Shown in pieces: positions 56,240 to 64,000 of a stretch of 64,000 bases of DNA. Both the position numbers and the translations under genes were made by a program. The notes under the pieces were generated by a model. It made no database searches. It saw nothing but the letters and a program-made list of their open reading frames with translations, and was not told the DNA's origin. The stretch comes from Desulfocicer vacuolatum DSM 3385 (GTDB taxonomy: Bacteria > Desulfobacterota > Desulfobacteria > Desulfobacterales > Desulfobacteraceae), in assembly GCF_900176365.1 (NCBI RefSeq), contig NZ_FWXY01000002.1, forward strand, positions 124,001-188,000, written 5' to 3'. Every line of letters starts with the position of its first letter. The stretch's first letter is position 1.

Positions 56240-57391
56240 TTACCTTTCCCGTTTCCGCAGGATAAACAGATGGGGCATGTGAAAAAAACGTTCCCCTGCC
56301 ACTTGTTTGATGAGATAAATTGCCGTGCCTCCCATGACGCAGTTGGGCAGCCACATGGCCACACCGGGGGGGTATCCGCCACTGCCACCGGCGGACCACC
56401 CCAGGGCCAGGAGCATGTAATACCCCATGAAAAAAAACAGGGCCAGGCCAAACCCCGGTGCGTGGCGGGCGGAAAGGGATTGAAGCCCCAATGGCAGGGC
56501 CAGAAGCCCCAGAGCCAGGCATGCAAAGGGAATGGCCAGTTTCTCATGGAGTTCCATGCGGGCCTCATGGCGTTTTTCAGCCCCTTGCTTTCCATCCCGG
56601 GCAACGGTAAGAAGCTCCCTTATGCCCATTTCATCAAGATCTTTTTTATCGATACGCTGTTTATGGTCAGGCAGTCCCACATCAAAATTAATATCATACC
56701 TGTCAAACTGAATCTGATGGGCCGCACTGCGATCCAGGGACACCTGATTAATTATGCCGTTTTCAAGGGTCAATGTATAGATCCCTTCATTGGGCCGGGA
56801 TACCAGTGCCCCCTGTGCAGCCACGGTGATATTAACGCTGTCAGGATCCCGGCCATCCTCAATGAAAACATCCTTTAACCGGGCGGTTTTAATATCAATG
56901 GCACTGACGTAAATCATTACATTGTCAAAGGGTGTATTAAATTGACGTTCCTTTAAGGCCACGTTAATATTTGCCCGGGCCATCTCTTGGCCCAGAACAG
57001 TGAACGCATGCTTACCCCAGGGCACGGCCCACACCGTCACCCACAGGGTGATAAGGGTCATCAAGGTACAAAAAAAAGCCACCGGCGGCAGCAGACGGTA
57101 AATGGACATGCCACCGCCCTTAAGGGCAATGATCTCATTGGCTCCAGACATGCGCATGAAGGTAAGCAAAACAGCAATCATCACGGACATGGGCAGGGTA
57201 AACTCCATAAACCGCGGCAGGGAATAGAGCACCAGAGAAAAAACCGCGGAAATTCCCATATTATAGTTCACCACCATGTTGGTGATATCCGGAATCCGTG
57301 TCATCACAAACACAAAGGTGAGAAACAAAAGACTCACCCCAAAGGGCGAGACAAGTTCCCGGAAAATATAGCGATAAAGCACAGGAATCAA
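56240..57391 (-). CDS. lptF: LPS export ABC transporter permease LptF
   Basis: Partner permease of LptG. First helix region LYRYIFRELVSPFGVSLLFL, coupling region ANEIIALKGGGMSIYRLLPP, periplasmic domain about 130-265, and C-terminal helices. The start is uncertain: TTG at 57391 overlaps the upstream stop as TTGA with AAAGGGAACTGGC before it and gives the family N-terminus, so I prefer it to the ATG at 57433. About 383 residues. Confidence 0.9.
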   Translation of the reverse strand: MIPVLYRYIFRELVSPFGVSLLFLTFVFVMTRIPDITNMVVNYNMGISAVFSLVLYSLPRFMEFTLPMSVMIAVLLTFMRMSGANEIIALKGGGMSIYRLLPPVAFFCTLMTLITLWVTVWAVPWGKHAFTVLGQEMARANINVALKERQFNTPFDNVMIYVSAIDIKTARLKDVFIEDGRDPDSVNITVAAQGALVSRPNEGIYTLTLENGIINQVSLDRSAAHQIQFDRYDINFDVGLPDHKQRIDKKDLDEMGIRELLTVARDGKQGAEKRHEARMELHEKLAIPFACLALGLLALPLGLQSLSARHAPGFGLALFFFMGYYMLLALGWSAGGSGGYPPGVAMWLPNCVMGGTAIYLIKQVAGERFFHMPHLFILRKRER

Positions 57392-58404
57392 GCCAGTTCC
57401 CTTTCTTTCATAAAAGCGTGAATGCGTTGCCATCCAGCATCGGGGATGTGTGCCCCCACCACCTGGCACACCTCATATCCCAGAAGGGATGCCAAAGTCC
57501 CGCTGTTTTCCAGGGAAAATCCATGGGCAAGGCCAAACAAAAAGCCTGCAGCCCAGAGATCCCCGGCTCCGGTGGTGTCCATTGCCGGATTACCGGTTTT
57601 TGGAGAAACTTCAATGATGTTACCATCATGGGCCAGGCAACTTCCCCGGGCACCTTTTTTCAGCACCGCCAGGGGGGCCTGGGCTGCCAGGGCATCCAAA
57701 GCCATTTCTTCATTGGCATGCCCAGTGTAAGCCCGGGCCTCATCCTCATTGGCAATGAGAATATCCACATATCTCCCCACAATTTTTTCCAAAAGGGGCC
57801 GGGTGTTTTCCACCACCTCAAAACTGGCCAGATCCAGGGCAATGAGGGCTCCGGCCCTGGTGGCACTTTCCAGGCAGGCCATCATGAGATCAGGATTAAA
57901 TAAAAGATATCCTTCAATGACAGCAATGGCCGTATCCCCAAACAGCACCGGGGTGACCTCCTTGGGATTGAGCTCGGTGGAGGCTCCAAGGCAGGTGAAC
58001 ATGGAGCGCTGGGCATCCGGGGTGATCACTGACAACACCCGGCCCGTGGGGGTGGAAGATGTATAAAAAACAGGTTCCACACGGCATTTTTCCAAAGCCT
58101 TCTGGTAAATCTGCCCAGGTTCATCCTCCCCCCGCTGACCAATGAATCTGGCACCTCCCCCCAGCTGCCCCACCCCCACAATGGTGTTACAGGCAGCCCC
58201 CCCCGGCACCACCATGGGCCTTTGCCGGGTTTTTTCAAGAATCAGATCAATGTCCCGGCTTTCCACCAGGGTCATCCCCCCCTTTTCCTTGCCAAGGTCT
58301 GTTAAAAAAGCATCGCTCTCATGGATCAAGAGATCCACCAGGGCGGAACCAATGCCGGTGATACGATTTCCCTTAAGGGGTTTGTGTGGATTTATTTCGA
58401 TCAT
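57388..58404 (-). CDS. PfkB family kinase, adenosine kinase-like
   Basis: Ribokinase-fold kinase of 338 residues. GIGSALVDLLIHESDAFL at the N-terminus, GGAACNTIVGVGQLGG as the substrate/glycine motif, and MDTTGAGDLWAAGFLFGLA with the catalytic aspartate. The long N-terminal pattern resembles bacterial adenosine kinase-like PfkB proteins. Proximity to metK and ahcY fits recycling of adenosine released from S-adenosylhomocysteine, but a sugar kinase is possible. Overlaps lptF by four bases. Confidence 0.82.
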   Translation of the reverse strand: MIEINPHKPLKGNRITGIGSALVDLLIHESDAFLTDLGKEKGGMTLVESRDIDLILEKTRQRPMVVPGGAACNTIVGVGQLGGGARFIGQRGEDEPGQIYQKALEKCRVEPVFYTSSTPTGRVLSVITPDAQRSMFTCLGASTELNPKEVTPVLFGDTAIAVIEGYLLFNPDLMMACLESATRAGALIALDLASFEVVENTRPLLEKIVGRYVDILIANEDEARAYTGHANEEMALDALAAQAPLAVLKKGARGSCLAHDGNIIEVSPKTGNPAMDTTGAGDLWAAGFLFGLAHGFSLENSGTLASLLGYEVCQVVGAHIPDAGWQRIHAFMKERELA

Positions 58405-58487
58405 TTTAGATATACCTTTATCTTTAAGTTTTTTTTATATGAAACTCCGTCCAAGCAGCGTAATAATTAGAGTTTCAAATTTCGTTG

Positions 58488-58750
58488 TGGGCAGGTCAAA
58501 TCTCAATATGATCTGCCCATGGCAGTTATAAGAAAGTAATTTTAAATATTATAATTTCAGACACATACAGAACAATAGAACCATTCGGATATTTTTATAA
58601 TAGACTTTCATTATTTGTTGTGATGCAGCGCATCATGGCCGTTATATGAAATACTCCGTGAATCAGGGGTGTATTTCTGTCTACAGTTCCGGTCCGGGCC
58701 CATTGCCCGTCGGGGGGCGGCGGTACAATACCATTTTTAATATTTGTTGT
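58488..58750 (-). repeat. Rearranged and truncated family 3 repeat, copy 5
   Basis: Pieces of the composite repeat in reverse orientation but out of the usual order. A head module is at 58488-58530, a block GTTATATGAAATACTCCG ... GGGGTGTATTTC at about 58640-58679, and then only one hairpin arm with GGCGGTACAATACC at 58680-58735. With one arm missing, the long hairpin cannot form here. It lies upstream of metK. Confidence 0.75.
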
Positions 58751-58828
58751 ATCCGATCCAATGTACATTATCATGATGAGTCAGCCCGGACAACCCAAAT
58801 CAGAATGGCTGGATATGACGCCAAATTG

Positions 58829-58857
58829 TTGACAAATGATGTACCATGGCATACCTT
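58829..58857 (+). promoter_or_regulatory. Candidate metK promoter
   Basis: A perfect TTGACA at 58829-58834 is followed after 17 bases by TACCTT at 58852-58857, about 95 bases before the metK start. A TATAAT-like hexamer also occurs near 58900. No SAM riboswitch fold was recognised in the leader. Confidence 0.45.
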
Positions 58858-58952
58858 GTGCAGTTGATATATATTTACACTCATACGTTACTTTGCATTG
58901 AATGTATAATCAATTCTGATAATTATACTGACAATGCCATAAAGGAGATACC

Positions 58953-60125
58953 ATGACGGAAAAAAAATCCTCTCTGTTCACATCAGAATCTGTCACTGAA
59001 GGACACCCCGATAAGGTGGCAGATGCCATTTCCGACAGTATTCTTGATGCCATCATGGCAGAGGACACAAACTGCCGGGTGGCCTGTGAGACCCTTGTCA
59101 CCACAGGTCTTGCCATGATTGCCGGAGAGATCAGCACCGACTGTTACGTGGACATGCCCGAAATTGTCAGACAGACCATCAGAGATATCGGGTACCACTC
59201 GTCGGACATGGGGTTTGACTGGCGCACCTGCTCGGTGATCACCAGTATTGACCATCAATCTCCGGACATTGCCCAGGGCGTGGATGAAGGTGAAGGACTT
59301 TTCAAGGAACAGGGCGCAGGGGACCAGGGACTCATGTTCGGTTTTGCCACCAATGAAACCCCGGAGCTGATGCCCATGCCCATCAGTTACGCCCATAAAC
59401 TGACCCAGCGTCTGGCCCAGGTGAGAAAAAACGGGGCCCTGGATTTTTTACGGCCCGATGGTAAATCCCAGGTCACCATTGAGTATGTGGACGGTAAACC
59501 CACACGGGTGGACACCATTGTGGTCTCTTCCCAGCACAAACCCGACGTCACCCATGAAGATCTGAAGGATGCCATTATTAAAGAGGTGATCCGCAAGGTG
59601 ATCCCGGCGGAAATGATAGACGGTGACACCCGTTTTTTCATCAACCCCACAGGAAAATTTGTCATTGGCGGCCCCATGGGAGACTGCGGTCTCACCGGCA
59701 GAAAAATCATCGTGGACACCTATGGGGGACAAGGAAGCCATGGCGGCGGCTGCTTTTCCGGAAAAGATCCCTCCAAGGTGGATAGAAGTGCCTCTTACAT
59801 GGGTCGATACATTGCCAAAAACATAGTGGCTTCAGGGGTGGCAGACAAATGCGAAGTCCAGGTGGCCTACGCCATTGGTGTGGCAGAGCCTGTCTCTTTG
59901 CTGGTGGACTTCAAGGGTACCGGTAAGATTTCCGAAGAAAAGGCGGTGGAAATTGTAAAAGAGGTGTTTGATCTCAGACCCGCTGGTATCATCCAGACCC
60001 TGGATCTGCTGCGACCCATTTACCGCAAAACCTCAGCCTATGGTCATTTTGGACGTCATGATCCCGATTTCACCTGGGAACACACGGATAAAGCTGCTGA
60101 AATCAAGGTAAAAGCCGGATTCTGA
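58953..60125 (+). CDS. metK: S-adenosylmethionine synthetase
   Basis: Makes SAM from methionine and [23 protein letters not shown] (about 9-28) includes the ATP-site histidine and aspartate; [12 protein letters not shown] and [20 protein letters not shown] are the other signatures. Length 390 residues is normal. AAAGGAGATACC is a strong ribosome site. A family 2 element was inserted at its stop codon. Next gene in the same direction is ahcY, closing the methyl cycle. Confidence 0.97.
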   Translation: MTEKKSSLFTSESVTEGHPDKVADAISDSILDAIMAEDTNCRVACETLVTTGLAMIAGEISTDCYVDMPEIVRQTIRDIGYHSSDMGFDWRTCSVITSIDHQSPDIAQGVDEGEGLFKEQGAGDQGLMFGFATNETPELMPMPISYAHKLTQRLAQVRKNGALDFLRPDGKSQVTIEYVDGKPTRVDTIVVSSQHKPDVTHEDLKDAIIKEVIRKVIPAEMIDGDTRFFINPTGKFVIGGPMGDCGLTGRKIIVDTYGGQGSHGGGCFSGKDPSKVDRSASYMGRYIAKNIVASGVADKCEVQVAYAIGVAEPVSLLVDFKGTGKISEEKAVEIVKEVFDLRPAGIIQTLDLLRPIYRKTSAYGHFGRHDPDFTWEHTDKAAEIKVKAGF

Positions 60126-60127
60126 TA

Positions 60128-60259
60128 GTAAATATTCGGCTTGCTTGTGTAAATGTTTGGACTGTTCCCCATATTCGCCTGCTCGGGGCTGCGTAGTATA
60201 CTGATTGTTAGGTGAACAGAGCAAAACAGGTGAAGATGGGGTGCTGACCGAATATTTAC
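60128..60259 (+). mobile_element. 132-bp MITE-like element, family 2, copy 2
   Basis: Same GTAAATATTCGG/CCGAATATTTAC termini as the copy at 53972. Left flank TTCTGATA (60120-60127, containing the metK stop TGA) and right flank TCCTGATA (60260-60267) match at seven of eight bases, as expected of an older target duplication. Confidence 0.8.
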
Positions 60260-60299
60260 TCCTGATATCCTGGGGATCAAAACAAATAAGAACAAAAAC

Positions 60300-60327
60300 G
60301 GCCATGACAGGGAAACCTGCCATGGCC
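60300..60327 (+). terminator. Probable terminator between metK and ahcY
   Basis: GGCCATG and CATGGCC form the outer stem and CAGG/CCTG the inner stem around GAAA, followed by TTTAATTATAA. The hairpin is 22 bases before the ahcY start, so it may limit read-through or act as an attenuator. Confidence 0.6.
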
Positions 60328-60349
60328 TTTAATTATAAGGAATAAAATC

Positions 60350-61792
60350 ATGTTACAGACAGCAGAAAAAATCATCACGGCCCTGGATCCGGGCCTGGCA
60401 TATAAAGTCAAGGATATTTCCCTTGCGGCCCATGGGCACAAAGACATGCAGTTGTCAGAAAAAGAGATGCCCGGCCTCATGGCCCTGCGGAAAAAATACG
60501 GTTCAGAAAAACCCCTGAAGGGATTTAAAATCATGGGCAGCCTGCACATGACCATCCAGACGGCCATGCTCATTGACACCCTTTATGAGCTGGGGGCCGA
60601 TCTTCGCTGGGCCACCTGCAATATTTTTTCCACCCAGGACCATGCCGCCGCCGCCATTGCCGACAAAGGCTCTGCCGCTGTGTTTGCCTGGAAGGGGGAA
60701 ACCCTGGAAGAGTTCTGGTGGTGCACAGAACAGGCCCTGACCTGGCCCGACGGTTCCGGACCTGACCTCATTGTGGATGACGGCGGGGATGCCACATTGT
60801 TTGTTCACCAGGGTGTGCTGGTGGAAAACAATCCTGCTTTGCTGGAAAATATCTCAGGCAGTGCCGATGAAATCTGCCTCATGGAGCGTTTAAAACTAAG
60901 TGTTGCCAACACTCCGGGTAAATGGACAAAAATTGCAAAAAACATCCGGGGGGTCTCCGAAGAGACCACCACCGGTGTGCATCGCCTGTACCATCTTGCG
61001 GCCAACAATGAGCTGCTGTTTCCAGCCATCAATGTCAACGACTCCGTGACCAAATCCAAGTTCGACAACCTTTATGGCTGTAGAGAATCCCTGGCCGACG
61101 GCATTAAGCGGGCCACGGACATCATGCTGGCCGGAAAAGTGGTTGTGGTGGCAGGATACGGGGATGTGGGAAAAGGCTGTGCCGATTCCATGAAAGGCTA
61201 TGGTGCCCGGGTGATCATCACGGAAATTGATCCCATTTGCGCCCTCCAGGCAGCCATGGAAGGGTTCCAGGTGATGACCATGGAAGAGGCCGCTCCCCAG
61301 GGAGACCTTTTTGTCACAGCCACAGGAAACTACCATGTGATCCGGGGGGAACACATTGATCAAATGAAGGACGAGGCCATCATCTGCAACATCGGCCACT
61401 TTGACAACGAAATTGAAATGGCCCACCTGGAGGGCAATAAAGCCAATATCAAGGTTACCATCAAACCCCAGGTGGATAAATGGACCCTGGCATCGGGAAA
61501 ATCAGTGATCGTACTGGCCGAAGGCCGTCTGGTGAACCTGGGCTGTGCCACAGGTCACCCAAGTTTTGTCATGAGCAACAGTTTCACCAACCAGACCCTG
61601 GCCCAGATCAAGCTTGCCAAGGAAGACCTTGAGAAAAAAGTGTATACCCTTCCCAAGGAGCTGGATGAAGAGGTGGCACGGCTGCACCTTGAAACACTGG
61701 GGGTAAAACTGACCCGGCTGAGCCGGCAGCAGGCCGATTACATAGGGGTTCCTGTGGAAGGGCCTTACAAACCCGATCATTACAGGTATTAA
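60350..61792 (+). CDS. ahcY: S-adenosylhomocysteine hydrolase
   Basis: NAD-dependent enzyme splitting SAH into adenosine and homocysteine. [16 protein letters not shown] at about 64, [11 protein letters not shown] near 144, [14 protein letters not shown] (binding-site lysine) and [17 protein letters not shown] (NAD loop) are intact; the C-terminal KPDHYRY is the NAD-clamping tail. Length 480 residues includes the insert common in bacteria. ATAAGGAATAAAATC is a moderate ribosome site. Confidence 0.97.
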   Translation: MLQTAEKIITALDPGLAYKVKDISLAAHGHKDMQLSEKEMPGLMALRKKYGSEKPLKGFKIMGSLHMTIQTAMLIDTLYELGADLRWATCNIFSTQDHAAAAIADKGSAAVFAWKGETLEEFWWCTEQALTWPDGSGPDLIVDDGGDATLFVHQGVLVENNPALLENISGSADEICLMERLKLSVANTPGKWTKIAKNIRGVSEETTTGVHRLYHLAANNELLFPAINVNDSVTKSKFDNLYGCRESLADGIKRATDIMLAGKVVVVAGYGDVGKGCADSMKGYGARVIITEIDPICALQAAMEGFQVMTMEEAAPQGDLFVTATGNYHVIRGEHIDQMKDEAIICNIGHFDNEIEMAHLEGNKANIKVTIKPQVDKWTLASGKSVIVLAEGRLVNLGCATGHPSFVMSNSFTNQTLAQIKLAKEDLEKKVYTLPKELDEEVARLHLETLGVKLTRLSRQQADYIGVPVEGPYKPDHYRY

Positions 61793-61806
61793 AAATATCC
61801 TTTTAA

Positions 61807-62068
61807 ATAACTGCCACGGGCAGACCGTATTCTGATCCGGTTCTGCCCACAATAAAGTTTGCCCCCTGATCTGCGACGTATTCCATGTGATGGGCATCTC
61901 CTGGCGGACACAACAAATATAGGGTCGTAGACGCGGAGCCAAATGGTATTATACCGCCGCCCCCCGACGGGCAATGGGCCCGGACCGGAACTGTAGACAG
62001 CTCAATTGTCCGGTTCCTATTGCCCGTCGGGGGGCGGCTCTGCCTTAGCTTGCCTTGGAGGCTGCATT
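61807..62068 (+). repeat. Composite long-hairpin repeat, family 3, copy 6
   Basis: Starts 14 bases after the ahcY stop. Head module 61807-61853, middle blocks, GGTATTATACC and consensus hairpin at 61956-62038, with a degenerate tail (GGAGGCTGCATTGTATAAT). It could act as a bidirectional barrier between ahcY and cbiO. Confidence 0.9.
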
Positions 62069-62115
62069 GTATAATGGGGCAGACCTTATTTGACACCCGG
62101 TCTCTTAATAGAATT

Positions 62116-62847
62116 TCACACATGTTTATGGGGGAATTTACCCAATTTATGCATGTGTTCATGCTGATGGATATGCACCTCATCATCCGTCAGGATTCGA
62201 CCCTTTTCCATGGAAAAGATCCGATTAGTCACGGCGGAGATGAAATCAAACTCATGGGAAATAACAATGTAGGGAATTGATAAGGAAACCAGGGTGTCGG
62301 CAAGGGTGTTTTTCACACCGGCATCAAGGCCGGCGGTGGGTTCATCCAGAAGCAGCAGCTCCGGCTCCATGGCCATCACCGCTGCCAGGGCCACCAGACG
62401 TTTTTGCCCCCCGGACAATTTATGGGTGATACAGTCTTCCAGATTTGCAATGCCAAGCCTGTCCAGAATGGCCCTTGACTGCTCCAGGGCCTCTGCCGGA
62501 GAAAAGCCCAGATTTAAGGGACCAAAACAGACATCATCAATCACCGTGGGGCTGAAAAGCTGATCGTCGGCATCCTGGAAAAGAAGTCCCACCCGGGATC
62601 GAATCTGTTCAAAATCCTTTTCCGTTTTCATGGGTTGCCCCAGCACTTCAATGGTACCGGCATCGGGGATACAAAGCCCCATGATGGTGTGAAACAAAGT
62701 GGTTTTACCACTGCCGTTGGGGGCCATGATACCAATGCGATCTTTGGTTTCAATGGTCAGATTTACGCCATCAAGGGTGGGCGCCCCGGCACCGGGCCAG
62801 GTAAAGGATATATCTTTCAGTTGAATTACGGGAACGTCATGGGCCAC
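62116..62847 (-). CDS. cbiO: Cobalt/nickel ECF importer ATPase with His-rich tail
   Basis: ATPase of an energy-coupling-factor metal importer, 243 residues from a GTG start. Walker A MAPNGSGKTTL, Q-loop LLFQDADDQLFSPTV, signature LSGGQKRLVALA, Walker B LLLLDEPTAGLD and the switch histidine in VISHEFD. The C-terminus carries a histidine cluster, DEVHIHQHEHMHK and HKHV, plausible for nickel or cobalt binding. Works with cbiQ, encoded 157 bases upstream. Confidence 0.9.
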   Translation of the reverse strand: MAHDVPVIQLKDISFTWPGAGAPTLDGVNLTIETKDRIGIMAPNGSGKTTLFHTIMGLCIPDAGTIEVLGQPMKTEKDFEQIRSRVGLLFQDADDQLFSPTVIDDVCFGPLNLGFSPAEALEQSRAILDRLGIANLEDCITHKLSGGQKRLVALAAVMAMEPELLLLDEPTAGLDAGVKNTLADTLVSLSIPYIVISHEFDFISAVTNRIFSMEKGRILTDDEVHIHQHEHMHKLGKFPHKHV

Positions 62848-63004
62848 AGTCTATTCGCTTTCATTCAATGATCATATTTTGCATACCGACAGAAACGATC
62901 AAAGGCCAGGTTTCAGGCATGTACCTGGATTGAACGCACCAGAACATTACCTGCCTCTGCCCCCTGTTTTTTCCCACCAGCCCCCAAAATAAGCCCACCG
63001 AATT

Positions 63005-63757
63005 TTACATCAACAGGGTTTCGGTTACAACCAGCCCCAGGGCGGTCATGGATACCAGGGTAAGGAACAGATGATTTACCACGCCCGGAGAGAAGGTGTC
63101 AAGGGTGTGAAACTTCCCGTTAAATCCCCGGCATCGCATGGCATCATACACCCTGGCGGCCCGGCGGGAGGCCCTGACAAAGAGCATGCCTGCAAGGTAG
63201 GCATAGGTGCGGTAGGAATGGATATTGGTGCCGGGCACAAATCCCCGGAACTTTGCGGCCCGGAGCAACCGATGGTACTCGGACTGGATCACACTGATAT
63301 AGCGATAGGTCATGAGCAAAAGAAATATCATTTTATCGGGCACATGGAGACAATGCAGGGCCTGTCCCAGGGTGGCCACGGTCATGGTGGCCACAAGGGC
63401 CATGAAGTATAAAAGGATGGTCACAGACTTCAGGGAGATATTCACGCAAAGCATCACACCCGGCCGGGTGAGGGCCACCGGCCCCATTAAAACCAAGGGT
63501 TCTCCCTCATGGGTAAAGGGCATCACCACCCAGATCATCACCAAAAACCAGAACAACGGCTTTAACCGTTTAAAAACAGCCACCGGGGGAAGCTTTGCCA
63601 TGCCCACAAGCACCAGGGACATCAATACATGCCCCACCAGAATGTTCACATCATGGCACAGGGCAGCACAGAAAGAGACAATCACCGCAGTTATAACCCT
63701 TACACAGGGGTCCATGCGGTGCATCCATGATTCTTGACGGGCAAGGGATTCATCCAT
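63005..63757 (-). CDS. cbiQ: Cobalt/nickel ECF importer transmembrane protein
   Basis: T component of the importer, 250 residues with about five helices. MTYRYISVIQSEYHRLLRAAKFRG has the first coupling Ala-Arg-Gly motif and RVYDAMRCRGFNG the second. Overlaps the upstream partial gene by eight bases, and lies before cbiO. The substrate, cobalt or nickel, cannot be fixed from this component. Confidence 0.9.
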   Translation of the reverse strand: MDESLARQESWMHRMDPCVRVITAVIVSFCAALCHDVNILVGHVLMSLVLVGMAKLPPVAVFKRLKPLFWFLVMIWVVMPFTHEGEPLVLMGPVALTRPGVMLCVNISLKSVTILLYFMALVATMTVATLGQALHCLHVPDKMIFLLLMTYRYISVIQSEYHRLLRAAKFRGFVPGTNIHSYRTYAYLAGMLFVRASRRAARVYDAMRCRGFNGKFHTLDTFSPGVVNHLFLTLVSMTALGLVVTETLLM

Positions 63758-64000
63758 TGTGTTTTTTCCTTTTTTTATGAATCAAAGATGCCAGGCCGCA
63801 GATGAGAAAAATAACAGCAATGCCCGTGGCCACGGCTGCCATGGAAGGTTTGGCTTCCAGGGTTTCTTTTTTTGTCATGGCCTCATCCAGCTGCTGTCTG
63901 GCCTCGTCTCCCTCTGCCATGAGCTCTGACAGGGTAACGGTCCACCGGGCCTGGTGTCCCATGGTGGCATCAAGCTTGATCAAAAGATCCGAATTCACTG
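63750..64000 (-). CDS. C-terminal end of a membrane-anchored component of the metal importer (partial)
   Basis: The frame is open to the window edge, so only the last 83 or so residues are present. A coiled, acidic stretch (ELMAEGDEARQQLDEAMTKKETL) is followed by one membrane helix (MAAVATGIAVIFLICGLASL) and a basic end HKKRKKHNG. A C-terminal helix of this sort is found in NikN/CbiL-type accessory proteins of nickel or cobalt importers; the assignment rests on position before cbiQ. Confidence 0.5.
   Translation of the reverse strand, partial: VNSDLLIKLDATMGHQARWTVTLSELMAEGDEARQQLDEAMTKKETLEAKPSMAAVATGIAVIFLICGLASLIHKKRKKHNG

Noticed and set aside
58750-60349. SAM or SAH riboswitch ahead of metK or ahcY
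   Set aside because: No recognisable conserved core or expected stem order; the only clear structures are the repeat remnants, the family 2 element and a terminator hairpin.

Overview
The window reads as a chromosomal, mostly housekeeping segment of a Gram-negative, selenocysteine-decoding bacterium. The best fit is a sulfate-reducing Desulfobacterota (Desulfobacterales-like), inferred from the two-subunit glycine decarboxylase (gcvPA/gcvPB), an F0-only ATP synthase operon with atpZ/atpI, a RemA-type DUF370 protein, DUF4416, a split heptose kinase/adenylyltransferase and two selenoproteins. No rRNA, tRNA, CRISPR array, phage or recognisable defence operon was found.

Layout. 1-6.8 kb (+): glycine cleavage and lipoate genes gcvT(partial)-gcvH-gcvPA-gcvPB-lipB-lipA and a small orphan gene. 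7.1-12.6 kb (-): ileS-lspA, then lgt-holA. 13-18 kb: thiN, thyX, leuC-leuD, a HesB/IscA-like selenoprotein, ndk. 18.4-20.1 kb (-): F0 operon atpZ-atpI-atpB-atpE. 20.2-29.1 kb (-): a long, often translationally coupled row, in transcription order msbA, Trm112-like, DUF4416, yicC, remA, gmk, rlmB, comF, hldE-type adenylyltransferase, pgeF and selD (itself a selenoprotein). 29.2-31.7 kb (+): waaA-rlmL. 31.8-35.6 kb (-): a membrane class III adenylate cyclase and glpK. 35.9-49.2 kb (+): lipid A/core LPS locus (kdsB, an unknown conserved protein, heptose-7-P kinase, LtaS-like sulfatase-fold transferase, lpxK, lpxL, waaF, waaG, waaP, a tandem double kinase, a methyltransferase, a hexapeptide acetyltransferase). 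49.2-58.4 kb (-): three further glycosyltransferases in a more A/T-rich stretch, a heptosyltransferase, a Kdo kinase-like gene, lptF-lptG and a PfkB sugar/nucleoside kinase. 58.9-61.8 kb (+): metK and ahcY. 62.1-64 kb (-): an ECF-type cobalt/nickel importer (cbiQ, cbiO, end of a small membrane component).

How it fits together. The region makes lipid A-core LPS almost end to end: Kdo supply (kdsB), Kdo transfer (waaA), heptose activation (two separated halves), lipid A 4'-phosphorylation and acylation, core glycosylation, three LPS-kinase-like genes (four kinase domains), flipping (msbA) and export (lptFG). The methyl cycle is represented by metK, ahcY and a candidate adenosine kinase. Lipoate synthesis sits beside its client, the glycine cleavage system.

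The most unusual content is not a gene cassette but (i) two in-frame UGA selenoprotein genes, each with a bacterial SECIS-like hairpin, and (ii) three families of intergenic repeats. Family 1 is a 184-bp MITE-like element in five near-identical copies with intact 7-8 bp target duplications. Family 2 is a 131-132 bp MITE-like element in two copies. Family 3 is a composite GC-rich long-hairpin repeat whose arms show compensatory base changes between copies.
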